Origin: Gloeophyllum trabeum ATCC 11539
Taxonomy: Eukaryota; Basidiomycota; Agaricomycetes; Gloeophyllales; Gloeophyllaceae
Reading direction: 5' to 3'
NCBI RefSeq assembly: GCF_000344685.1
Contig: NW_006920411.1
Location: 2,224,740-2,288,739 of the forward strand
DNA: 64,000 nt
Shown: piece by piece, positions 10,147-21,116 of the stretch
Layout: every line of letters begins with the position of its first letter
Numbering within the stretch: position 1 is the stretch's first letter
Made by a program: the position numbers and the translations under genes
Notes under the pieces: model-generated
Told to the model about the DNA's origin: nothing
The model's database searches: none
Seen by the model: only the letters and a program-made list of their open reading frames with translations

Positions 10147-12140
10147 ATGCCCTACGTCGACCTATTCTCTGCTGCTTCGGGGCGCCCCGATACAGATGAC
10201 TTTGCATCGATCTGGTACACCACCAACACCCACTTCTGCTGCGTCAGCAGCTTTGACCCAAAGAAGCCGACCGTCATCCTACTACACCCCCCTGCCCTGG
10301 ACTCGACATGGATGAACCCACAAATGACTGACCCGCGAATATCTACTCGCTATAACATAATTGCATTTGACCTCCGCTGTTGTGGAAAGTCTCTTAGTAG
10401 ACCCACAGGGCTTCATGACGCCTATGTAGAAGCGGCTGATTTGGCCTTTGCTCATCAAGTGCGTTCACCTTTTACTTGAAATGCTAATGTGCATTCATCT
10501 CGCACCAGATTCTCCATCTTCCACCCGCACATGTATTCGCAGTCGGTAGCCAGTCCGTACCAATAGCACTGCGATTTGCTGCTTTGTGAGTCCCCTGCGT
10601 ATATATTTCCTTCGTTATCGCCGTTAAGTAGTCGAACAGGTTCCCCGAGATGTGCCTGAGCCTCACTCTGTGTGCAGTACCTCCTCCTACAGAGTTAGTT
10701 CCATTCCACTATCTCATACAGTGCGGTACTTATGACAACAAGACTCAAGCATGTGTTCACAGCTCTCGAAGAGATGTTCCAGTCCTGGTGTCATGCCGAG
10801 GATCTGGAGAGCTTGGAACACGCCGGGATGGAGATCGTCCGGTATGTTACTGGAAGCGTATGTACGCCTCTACATTGAATCTTTCCGAGTAGCTGAAGAG
10901 CATTTTCTCTAGGACGCGGACTTGGATCTCGCAGATGAGGTACGGCGTAAAATATAAGCCAGAAGGATTCGTGACTGAGGGGCCCCGACCAGCTCATCGC
11001 ACACTGGACCGTCCACTATCCCCCAACGCGTCGTTCCCGGACCATGCAAGCAATCACCGTTGTCATGAATGTAAGGCCATGACAGAATAGCTCCTAGATG
11101 TGCCAGTGTCTTATCATCTTGCTACCCAGAGGACGCCAATGACCCCCAGGGAATACGAGGCTATTCGTTGTCCGGTTCTGATAATCCAAGTGAGTGCAAA
11201 ATCACATCTTTCGACATGTGCTGACCTTGCCACAAGGGAGAATACAGCGAGCCGCAACCAGTAAAGTACGGCGAGGTTCTATTGGAATCGCTAGTCAACG
11301 CGCCTCAGCGGAAGTTTTTCGTCGTCAAAGGTCAGGCAACTCTCCCCCTCGGAAGTCGGGTTGGAACTGAGTCTGTGACTTCCAGGCGGACAAGGGTTCA
11401 TGTCCCTAGTACCATCTTTCGCAAACATCGTAAACCAGGCTTTCGCTAAATTCCTGGCCGGCATCACTAAGCCGACTGACGACTCCGTCCTCCGTCCTCC
11501 CTCGGAACCCATGTATGACCGGATGAAACGCGCGCTCGAAGACCTTGCCGACTTTGTCGACGACCCGTCGATAGCCGACCGCGACCCGCGCTCCTCGCTG
11601 TCTTTCTCCTGCTGCAGGCCGGAGGTGGCCCAGAGCCAGATGGACACGATCAAAAATTACGCGAAGAGCCAGAAGGACGCGTACAACCCACTGGGGCCTG
11701 ACGGCCGGCCCATCCGCAAGTACGTTAAATTTCGTCCGTGGGATGGGGGGCTTGCCGTACTAATTGTCTTGTGCAGATACTCTGAGCGAATCCAGGGCCA
11801 CTGGTTCCACGGCGAGAGGGACGGCTTGTCTTACGTCGGTTCGTATTCACCATAACCAGGTTATAATCTGACTCCTCCAGCTTACCGCTCCATAGAGACC
11901 GCCCTACCTCCCGGGGACAGACGCGTCCGGGAGAGGAAAGACACCAGCGGGCTCTCCGTTCCACACCTCCCACCCTCAGAGCCGATCTCGTACGAGCTCG
12001 CTCAGGATTCACGTATTCGCCGCGCCACGTACAACCCCCAATCGTTCGCCGTGGACAAACACGTTATAAAGGGGTCCATGAATAAGGTCATGGCGTCGAC
12101 CGGTGTCCCCCTGCCACGCGTTATGCATGGTATGCTTTGA
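10147..12140 (+). CDS. Alpha/beta-hydrolase-fold protein with degenerate nucleophile elbow
   Basis: Eleven exons (10147-10458, 10509-10585, 10640-10693, 10743-10857, 10913-10939, 10993-11070, 11130-11189, 11237-11330, 11386-11719, 11777-11838, 11881-12140) give 490 residues. The fold is clear: KKPTVILLHPPALDSTWMNP (oxyanion-loop region), RYNIIAFDLRCCGKS, then VFAVGSQSVPIALRFAALFP where the nucleophile elbow should be, a lid-like region (LEEMFQSWCHAEDLESL), and PVLIIQGEYSE (acid-loop region). The elbow reads G-S-Q-S-V instead of G-x-S-x-G, and the expected catalytic-His region reads KGGQGFM with no histidine. The 200-residue tail (KNYAKSQKDAYNPLGPDGRP) is not part of the hydrolase core. A non-catalytic or altered-chemistry role is inferred. 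Confidence 0.85.
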
Positions 12141-12512
12141 TTATCATTACGACATGTGATGATTCTTCTTCTTTCCTTCTGGTTCGTGGGTGGATCATGA
12201 TGTTTTGTTCGGGCCCTCGGAACAGACGTGCCACATCCTTATGGCATGTGATGTCGCATTTCACTTGACACTAATGGCTCATGGATTCGTTGTTGTTGCT
12301 ACCATCGATTTTTACCACTAGTTCACATTTATCATATGTATATGATTTGTCTGCATCTAACGTCCGTTCGCATACGTATCTAGACTTAACGACGAAAAGT
12401 CCTGTTATCCCGCCCCTAATGTACTTATAGCATTTTATGCACTAAAACCCTTCCGCATTCTATTAATCGACAGCGTATCTCCCGAAAGAAAATGTGATGT
12501 GATTTCTATAGC
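12141..12512. other. Convergent 3' spacer
   Basis: AT-rich spacer between the ends of the alpha/beta-hydrolase-like gene and UXS1. It presumably holds both 3' untranslated regions. No gene seen. Confidence 0.5.
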
Positions 12513-14190
12513 TCAGAGGCTGCCCTCCGCCATCTTCGCCTTGTAGTACCTCACCATCTCCTCCAGCCCCATCCTGACAGTCCACTTAGGCTGCCACTGG
12601 AGCGTCTCCTTTGCCCTCGTAGTATCGGGCCGACGCTTCTGGGGGTCGTCCATTGGAATGGGCTTATACACGATCTTGACGCGCTTGGCGGGCTTCTGGC
12701 CGTCCTCCTCCTGCACCTTCTCGACGATGTCGCGGACGACTTCCGCGAATTCCCCGATCGTAAACTCGTCGCCGTTCCCGAGGTTGACAGGGCGTGTCTC
12801 GTCAGAGTTCATGAGAGCAATCAGGCCGTCCACGAGGTCATGGATATATTGAAAGGACCGGGTCTGCGTGCCGTCACCATAGACAGTCATATCTTCCCCG
12901 CGCAGGGCTTGGATGATGAAGTTCGAGACGACCCTGCCGTCATAGGGGTTCACTATGAAAGCATGATTAATGAACGCACGGAAGCATGGAAGCCTTTAAA
13001 TGCTTACTGCGAGGACCTGTGCCGAAAGCGCTATTCAATACGACATATATGGTTCTCGCGAATACAGATACGTACCAAACGTATTGAATATACGAGCAAC
13101 GCGAACGTCGACGCCATCTTGCCGCTGGAACCCGTACGTCAGGGTCTCAGCGACACGTTTGCCTTCGTCATAGCAGGCGCGAGGGCCAATCGGATTGACA
13201 TGTCCCCAACTGCAAGGGAGATTAATCACGGTTATCAAAATCCGAAGCCAGACCTACTAGTCTTCGTTCTGGGGATGGACCTCGGGATCACCATATACCT
13301 CTGTATATCGATTGCTTTTCAGTGAAACGGCGTTGTCAGCATAAACGGACCACTAACCAGATGTGCTGGAAATGAGGAAGCGAGCTTTCGTCCGCTTCGC
13401 AAGCCCAAGCATGTTTAACGTTCCCATGAATGACGTCTTAATGGTCTTGACGGCATTGTACTGGTAATGAGGAGGGGAGGCTGGGCAAGCCAGATGATAG
13501 ATTTCTAGGCCAGCATGGCGTCAGTCCGGTTACCTCGGGGAGTCTACGAACACTCACGATCACATTCAATCATGAATGGTTCGACAACATCGTGTCGGAC
13601 CAATTCAAAGTTGGGATGGCCGACCCAGTGACTAACTGTGGTCTTAGAGCCGGTAAAGAAGTTGTCCAGGACTGTGACTTCATGCCCGAGCAGCATCAAT
13701 CGGTCAACAAGATGCGAACCGACGAAACCAGCACCCCCGGTGACAAGGATGCGTTTGCGCTTGTCCGACGGCAACAATTTCACTGGTGGGAAGCGAGAAA
13801 GAGTGGTGTATGAGATGGACTGAGTGTCCGCGTGGTAGATCGACTTCGACTGGTACAGTTCGCTAGCGCCCTGAGTGAACCGGGCGTGTTGCTCCTCCTG
13901 CTCGCTGCTCTCCTCTCCTGACTTGGCGGTCACTACGTAGTGAGCACGAAGGTATAGAGACCGAAGGACATCCAGGGGAACTTCGCTGTCGAAACCGAAC
14001 CTCTGAAACCCGACCGTAGTGATCTCCTGTCCATTCTTGTCGACAGTATGGATCTATAGTATGTTTGATCAATACAGTCTTCCAACACGACGATAGCAAT
14101 GAGAAATGGACGCCTCATTGCCCCCCCCCCGTCTGCAACGCGCCCAAACGTCCGAGCACGCTTCTGACATCTCACATCCGGAAAGATCAT
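12513..14190 (-). CDS. UXS1: UDP-glucuronic acid decarboxylase (UDP-xylose synthase)
   Basis: Exons 14176-14190 (start uncertain), 13558-14053, 13358-13504, 13258-13300, 13076-13209, 13008-13016 and 12513-12952 give 427 residues. It converts UDP-glucuronate to UDP-xylose with bound NAD. Seen: Rossmann motif [16 protein letters not shown] near residue 110, [54 protein letters not shown], catalytic Y-x3-K in [31 protein letters not shown], and [20 protein letters not shown] 9-nt micro-exon supplies part of the conserved GPRM. The N-terminal 100 residues are not conserved. The first exon, five codons behind a 122-nt intron, is my weakest join; a ten-C run at 14121-14130 sits beside it. The gene is divergent from ENP1. 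Confidence 0.93.
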
Positions 14191-14486
14191 GCAAGACTCA
14201 TGCTCACTTTTGCAACTGCTGAAGACGGCATTTGACAGCTCTGCTCGGGGGTGGCAAGAGGAAAGGAGTGAAACTGTCCCTGAGCTGGGAGGGGTTTTTA
14301 TCTGTCGAGTAGAGCGGTGGACCGGTGACCCTGCACTAATTAAACGCTGCCGAGCTCGACTCGAGGCCGTTTATAGCGGCGGCCCGCATAGCCACAGTCG
14401 GACAAAAAATCCGGCTTGCACTTTCGCATCTAAGTCCTTACCGCACGTTTCTCGCTTGATTTTTCGCATTTCGGTCGTCTATCGCC
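14191..14486. promoter_or_regulatory. Shared upstream region of UXS1 and ENP1
   Basis: A 296-bp divergent intergenic stretch that must carry both promoters. No specific site is called. Confidence 0.4.
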
Positions 14487-16213
14487 ATGCCTCGAGCATC
14501 GAAAGCAAGCGGTAAGACCAGACACGATCCCCTCCACATTCAGCTCAAAGAAGATGAGCTTCACGAGAAATATGGATCCGTCTCTCAGCCTGGTAGACGG
14601 AAGAAGGGACGGAAGAGTGGGGAAGACGACGAAAATGAGGAGGTACGACGCGCATAGTAGCAAGGGGTGTCTATGATACCGATGCAAAGTCACAGGTTCT
14701 GCTAGATCCCAGAACGTCGAAGCGTATATTTGAGTTGGCCCGAGACCAGCAGGAGGAACTGCAATCATCTGGAGATGAAGATGTATCGGACGAGGACGAT
14801 CAATCGAAGCCCCGTCCTGTACAAACATACTATGACGACGAGGAGGAAGAGGAGGAGAATGCCTTCTCTGAAATGGGAGCAGACGAAGCTGCCCAGGAGT
14901 TTGTGAGTTTGTTCAGGGATACTGTCTCGTACGGGCATCAATACGTCCAAAGCAAATAGACTCCGGAGACCTACAGACTTTGGATACACTTCTACCGACG
15001 AATGTCGGTGAACGTCGGACACTCGCCGACATTATATTCTCGAAACTAGAGGGCGGAATCACTGAGACAGTGAAGATCCGGTATCGACCCGAAGGTCTGC
15101 TTGACCTATGTGTGATTCGCCATAATATAATGACTGAATACTGAATGCAGATACCGGCCGCCCCCCTGATCCTGCTGCTGGTCTTGATCCAAAGGTCGTG
15201 GAAGTATACACCAAGTACGACAAATATTCATCCTACTCCTGACTTGCGACTGAGCTGCGTTCTCAGGATCGGCATCTTTTTGTCTCGCTATCGCTCCGGA
15301 CCGTTGCCAAAACCGTTCAAGGTCTTACCCTCACTTCCCGCATGGGCTCGTTTGCTGGCCCTCACACGCCCGGAGAGCTGGTCACCTCATGCTTGCAGAG
15401 CGGCTACTCGAATATTCATTTCTACTATGAAGAAAGATCAGGCGCAGTTATTCCTCCAGGTGGTCTTACTTGACGCCGTCCGTGAAGATATTCGGCTGAA
15501 TGGAAAGCTGAACGTCCACTATTATGAAGCATTGATTCGAGCCCTGTACAAACCAGGCGCGTTCTTCAAGGCTATACTATTTCCCCTGGTGGAGGTAAGT
15601 GATAGAGAGGATTGCGATCTTCCATTAACTGATGCAAAGGCACGCAGAGCGGGTCCACATTGAAAGAAGCTGCTATCGTGGCTTCTGTCTTGGCTAAGGC
15701 GCATATACCTGTCCTTCCAGCATCTGGAGCGCTCATTCGCTTAGCCAGCATGGACTACACAGGTAAGTGAGGATGCTGTAAGTGGTTGTTGCCGGATTCG
15801 ATGATTTGTTTCAGGCCCGAACTCGTTGTTCATCCGCGTTTTGCTGGATAAGAAGCATGCACTGCCCTACAAGGTGCTGGACGCTCTGGTGTTCCACTTC
15901 ATAAGGCTATCCAACACCTACAAAGCTCGTACACGAGGAGATAGTGATAAGTTACCAGTGTTATGGCATCAGAGTTTGCTTGTTTTCTGTCAGCGGTAGG
16001 TCCTGTTTGCCGTCACACGTCCGGGCTCAGACTTACCCTGTGACTTTATAAAGATATGCTGCAGATCTCTCCCCAGACCAGAAAGACGCACTCCTTGATG
16101 TTGTTCGCGTCCACTTCCACCCTCAAATTGGACCGGAAGTGAGGCGTGAGCTAGTCAACTCAGTGTCGAGGGGCGAGCCGCGGCCTGAGGATAAAGATGT
16201 GGAGATGGGTTGA
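14487..16213 (+). CDS. ENP1: Bystin, 40S ribosome assembly factor
   Basis: Eight exons (14487-14642, 14696-14902, 14953-15094, 15151-15214, 15267-15594, 15648-15762, 15815-15995, 16054-16213) give 450 residues. It starts [17 protein letters not shown], followed by an acidic, disordered stretch. The bystin core shows [126 protein letters not shown] and [17 protein letters not shown]. Family knowledge: Enp1 acts in the nucleolus and late pre-40S particles with Ltv1 and Rps3. The exon-3 donor is weak (gtctgc), chosen because it alone keeps phase before [11 protein letters not shown]. Confidence 0.96.
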
Positions 16214-16343
16214 GGTGTATAGCATCACTTTCTATCGACTGACGACCGCAATTACCAAAAGTAGCCTTAGACATTGGTCACTACTGGCATAACAGCAAAC
16301 TATGCCACATATAAGACCTAAAACTATGAGGCCCGAGGGAACA

Positions 16344-19303
16344 CTACTTAGTCCGCTTTTTACTATGTCTTGGCCTATCATCCGATGGAGCAGAATGTAT
16401 AGCCTTCAGGACGTCCTGCAGATTTCTATCTTCTGCAGCGGTCGCAGAGACTTTCGACTTGGGGTTTTCTGAACTTGGAAGAGCTCCTCGTTTGACTCTC
16501 TTACCAAAAGACTCATCAAAAAGTACATCGATATCGTCCCCATGTTGCGCATCTCGCTTGCGTTTACCCTTGTCCTTTGCGGTAACACTCGAAGTCGGGT
16601 TCTGAGCGTTGGGACTCGTCTTCGATTTTTTCGGATCGCGCTGATCAGGATCGTCAACGGTCGACGGCACGCCTTGCTTAGGCTGAGCCTCCCCAGACTG
16701 CAGTGCTCTCCACGCGTCGGGCTTCCGCTCTAGTAACGGCAGACGGAGGTTCCGCGCAAAGAACTTCCCGTAATATGAGGCTACCAGGAACTGCTCATGA
16801 GGAATGAGCGACCGCGCGATTTTCTCCTACATGACGTTCCGTCAGGGACCAACAATAACAAGCGAATAATATAACGCAAACCTTCAAGAAGGGGTCAGCA
16901 ATGGACCAGCACTTATCACCTACTCTACTTCCTATACGATCGTCCACGAGAAGGTGGAAAGACCCAAGGAAGGACATAATGAACTTCCTCTTGACCGTAA
17001 CCGACATCCCTGGCGAGTCTAACACGGCATCGAGTATCCTAGAGCTGATGGGGTGGTGCGAGATAGCTATCAACTGGTCGATGGGGAGGGCTCGTACACT
17101 AAGGTGTCCATTTGTTCATCTGGCCGATACAGGAAACGAAAGAGGACTCACCTGTCAAGCACAAGTTCGTTATGTGGAGAAGGAAGGTGAAGTATAGATT
17201 GCAGTAGCAAAGCCCCCTGTATCTTCGGCTCTCTTGTTCGTTCCTCGCCCTTCGGGGCATCACCGGCGAACTTGCGCGATCGAGCTTTCTTACTGCTTTT
17301 CGCCTCGCCCTGCTGTTGCTCCTCATTGATTGGGCTAGGTTCACTTCGCTTATATTCCTTAGCACCGAGGTGAGTTGATGATTCACATTGGCCTGATATA
17401 TTCGACAATACCTTCAATGGAAGCATGTGCAAGATGCATGGCACAATTAACTTCCGGTCTTCAGCAGAATGGAGGTCGAACGCTTTGCACACAGCCTACT
17501 GTCATGAGCAATTTACAAGGTTGAGGGCTAGGGAACAGCGGTACCTCGATCACTCCTTCGACTCTTGAAGGAAGGCTTTGACTTCGATCTATCATAGCTT
17601 TCAGAACACCAAGTCTGGCCGACTCTGCAGTGTATTAGTCAAGTATCATGTAGGCGTCAGATATTCCCACTCACTAACTATCTTGCCGAGGACACCCTCA
17701 CGCTCTAGATCGGTGTAACATTCAAGTAATTGCTGTTCATCTGTGCGTCCAATGGCCCGCGCCACCACGAAGTTGGCTACAGGGTGATTTACAAGGCGAG
17801 CAAGTTTCGGCCGAATGTAAACCGCCCAAAGAGACCCAAAAACAGGTTCTGGGACACGAGCAACCACGGTTTCAAGCATGTGCGACGATGTAGGATCGCG
17901 CAGAAGCGCATTAACATAATCAGATGGGTCAACGGTTGCCTCTGGGTTGTCATCTATACTGATGTCACGATGTTTCTCCTCATAAAACAGAATACGTACG
18001 ATAAGCAGATATTAGGCCAGCCAGAACCCTGTCCATCAGGCTGTCCGACTTGTCCGCTATAGCATTAGCGGATTCTATTTCTAACAGCATCTGAACGCAG
18101 AGGTAAGATATCCTGTCCCCCCGAGGATACTCCACGATAATACCTGTAGTACCGGACTTGCAACTTTGTCCGCCGCAAGCGCTCGTACTTCATTCGGCCC
18201 TAACTCATCTTGTAGTACTTCCACAAATTTAACGGCCATGGCGATGAAGCTTGGGGGAACAGAATGAACCTCTTCCGTGCCCCCGTTCTCACCAAATACG
18301 GACTTCATAGTACCGACGTGTTTCGATTTCCAAGCGGCGCTTTTCTTCGAGCGCAGTGTCTTCTGATGGTCTGATGGTAGAGAGGCGGGGAAAAGAAGAA
18401 GCAGGAGAGCACGAAGTACGTGAGAGGCGAAGGGATCCATGATGAGGGTAGTAAAGGACGGAAGGAGTTCCTGTGATTACGCTGAGCAGAAGAAGGCATT
18501 TGAGGAGAGTCATCCTAACCTCACATATCTCCAGGATAAGGTCCGTCAGAGAGCGTAGTTCACCTTGTTCTTCCGATTGGGGGACTGAGGGGAGAATACC
18601 TCGTGTCTATCGTGTCATGAGCGGGTTAGAAACCACTTGGAGCGGATGGAAGACATGCCTCTCTTGATACCGTGCTCGAAGCTACCTCAAAGACGGTCTG
18701 ACAGACGTGCGACGCAAACCGATGTTTGACGAGCTGCACGTAACTTCCTCACCCACAATCGGTTAAGTGCAAGCTAAGCAGGAGGACATCCATACTTACG
18801 AACCCATCATACTGTCCACGAAAACCCGGCGGATGAAGTCGTCCATCGAATGAGCCATCCTTTCAAGGATGTTCGAGCAATCTGGATCTGTAGCAAGCTG
18901 CTTCTCCTTTCCTCTCATCTCCGTTAGCGCGGCAAGGAAGAACAGGCGACGCTCTGATTGCGTACAATCAGCGTTCCCATAAGGCTCAATTGCCAAGTAG
19001 ACACTTACCTTCATTGGGATCAATATCAACATTGTCCTCCGGCTGTGAAGCATTCCTCTGATCTTGCCATTCACGAAGTTGTAGATCCACGGTACGGAAG
19101 TATGCTTTGATGTCCGCCTCCACATATCCAAAAGGTGCTTCTGGATTAGCCGTCTCCACTGGAGGCGCAGAGACAATCCATGACGGTCCCGCTTCATTCT
19201 CCGCTGCCTCAGGTTCGTATTCTTGCTCGTGTGGTACTGGTTCGTATTGGTCGACTGCGGAATTCCTGTGCTTCTTGCCTCGCTTTCTATTTTCCCTTGG
19301 CAT
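16344..19303 (-). CDS. NOP9: Nucleolar Pumilio-repeat protein NOP9
   Basis: Twelve exons (19009-19303, 18800-18953, 18686-18743, 18520-18606, 18144-18470, 18000-18090, 17675-17953, 17545-17624, 17412-17495, 17152-17348, 16882-17098, 16344-16826) give 783 residues. The basic start [16 protein letters not shown] and [16 protein letters not shown] are typical of NOP9. Pumilio-like repeats follow: [91 protein letters not shown] and [19 protein letters not shown]. The lysine-rich C-terminus is nucleolar in style. Family knowledge: Nop9 binds pre-18S rRNA and restrains Nob1 during 40S assembly. It sits tail-to-tail with ENP1, another 40S factor, only 130 bp apart. Confidence 0.94.
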
Positions 19304-19728
19304 CGTGGCAGCTCAGAGCAGGTAAGTGTAAGTGTGCAGCTCAGGATTCTCCAGAATCTGAACGAAGCCTGGTACGAAGTCACAATTGCCACAAATTCGA
19401 CGTGCAAAAGATTTCGGCTGGGTTATTTTAGAACGCGATCGGTCACGTGATAACTACGCTGGATTGGACTTGCGAGCGGCTCGCATTCTATGTATACGTG
19501 TGGCGTTTTGGCGGGCAGCGCACAAGGTAGCCTTACCCTCTCAGCTCCGGAGCCAGCGTGGGGTTATCAGGTATAATTGCAGTATCCTAATGCACCAGAG
19601 GGGGAGGCTGAACGATGATCCACCATTACACGTCAAATCCATCCTCGCCATACTCTCATTAAAGCGACGCTTCAGCTGAGCCAAACGGAAGAGTCCTTGA
19701 CAGTCTATTGTAAGGCCACCACAATGGT
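19304..19728. promoter_or_regulatory. NOP9 upstream region with a CACGTG site
   Basis: A 425-bp spacer between the NOP9 start and the ATP7 end. A palindromic CACGTG (E-box) lies at 19444-19449, about 140 bp upstream of the NOP9 ATG. Binding by a bHLH factor is inference. Confidence 0.35.
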
Positions 19729-20525
19729 TTACATAAGAGACATGTCTCCGAATTTCTCCTTGTAACCTAAGCAGCAACAAGTCAATGTAGCTCTCGGCAA
19801 CTGCATTGATGTGGACATACCTGGCACGGTCCATTTGCCCTTCTTGAGCATATTTTCGACGGCCTCCACGATACGCGGGTGTGCCTGACCAACCTCCTCG
19901 ACCTACGTGTAAAGTAAGTAATCAGAGCACCCGTGGAAACAGGCCACGAAAATCACGTACAGTCAAATCCTCGAACGGCCGTGCCTCCTCGATGTTAGCG
20001 AGGGTTGATTGGAGCTCCTTCAGCTCAGAGTCAATCTTCTCCTCCGTCTCCTTCGCCTTCGCAATCTGTACCGCGTAATGATCAATATCCTACAGAACAG
20101 CAGAAGGCGGGGACGTACCGCCTTCGACTCAAATGTCTCAATAGCCTTCAGCTGAGCGCTGACATCGTAGGTGACAGGCTTGAAGTCCTTCAACTGCTTC
20201 TCAACCTCATCTACTACCGCCTTATTCTTCAGGATAGAACGATAGTGGGCAATGTCCACCGTGGTAGGCTGGGAAGCATACTGAGCATGGACGCGCTGAG
20301 CGTCAGCATGGCGTTTCCGGAACGCTTGTACGGCGGCTACGGTCTCTAAAAGACAAATTCCGCAAGTCAAGATTAAATGCTGGGGATGTTGCAACACAGC
20401 ATACCCTTTCCGAGACCCAGCGTGGAGTATATACGGGCGAAATCCTACAATGGCCCTTAGTAAATAGCACAAGAGTTTGCGAAGGTGCTCCTTACAACCG
20501 CCGTGGTGGCTGCCTTGGTCGCCAT
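19729..20525 (-). CDS. ATP7: Mitochondrial ATP synthase subunit d (peripheral stalk)
   Basis: Six exons (20496-20525, 20405-20444, 20119-20345, 19961-20089, 19821-19902, 19729-19766) give 181 residues, the usual size. Seen: DFARIYSTLGLGKETVAAVQ, FRKRHADAQRVHAQYASQP, TTVDIAHYRSILKNK, FKPVTYDVSAQLKAIETFE, a charged helix (IAKAKETEEKIDSELKEL), IEEARPFEDLTVEEVGQAHP and a KGKWTVPGYKEKFGDMSLM end. Family knowledge: subunit d belongs to the F1Fo peripheral stalk with b, h and OSCP on the matrix side. The start is the only ATG giving this N-terminus (MATKAATTAV). Confidence 0.96.
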
Positions 20526-21116
20526 GAGAGTCTGCTAATCAATGTTAATGAGAGCTTCAAACATCTTCCACTGCTTCACTCACAGAAAATGCAAGGACGA
20601 ACGAGCTGGTGTTACCGGAGACGATGCGTTGTCGGTTTCTCCCGATAGACTGTCCGAAGCCGGTAATCGCCGAGCGACTTTCCTCATGCTCCCACTGTGC
20701 GTCCACACTGGAACCGGTGTTTCTACCAAGTAAACTTTCTCTCCTGCTTGTATACCTCTGCTCGCGTCTTAGCACCCGTCCAGAAATATGTCTCAATGAT
20801 TCCTGTTTCCGAGCAATCCCAATAGCGTTACCCTCGCTGTGCATCCTGTGCGGCCCGAATCAAGTGACCCATGTATCTTCGCGTTCTTATTCTGTCCGAG
20901 ATATGTAACCGCCCACGATGCAGCCATGCTCCAGCTGTGCTCGCCAAAGCGCCTCCAGATTTCCGAACGACTCACAGGGCAACTGCCAATATCTTCAGCC
21001 CGAGCTGTACTGAGTTCTATCTTATCGCAGGCTAAGCAGTGATAAGACCGCTATAAAGCATCTTCGCGCTTGGTTCTAGTTCCTTGCGCGCCTTAGACTT
21101 GCCTCAGTCATCCACT
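20526..21116. promoter_or_regulatory. Divergent region between ATP7 and the DUF3445 gene
   Basis: 591 bp with no supported coding frame. It must hold both promoters; no specific site is called. Confidence 0.4.

Noticed and set aside
18796..19407. 203-residue open frame overlapping NOP9 exons 1-2
   Set aside because: It combines two exon frames through an intron; the spliced NOP9 model explains the sequence.
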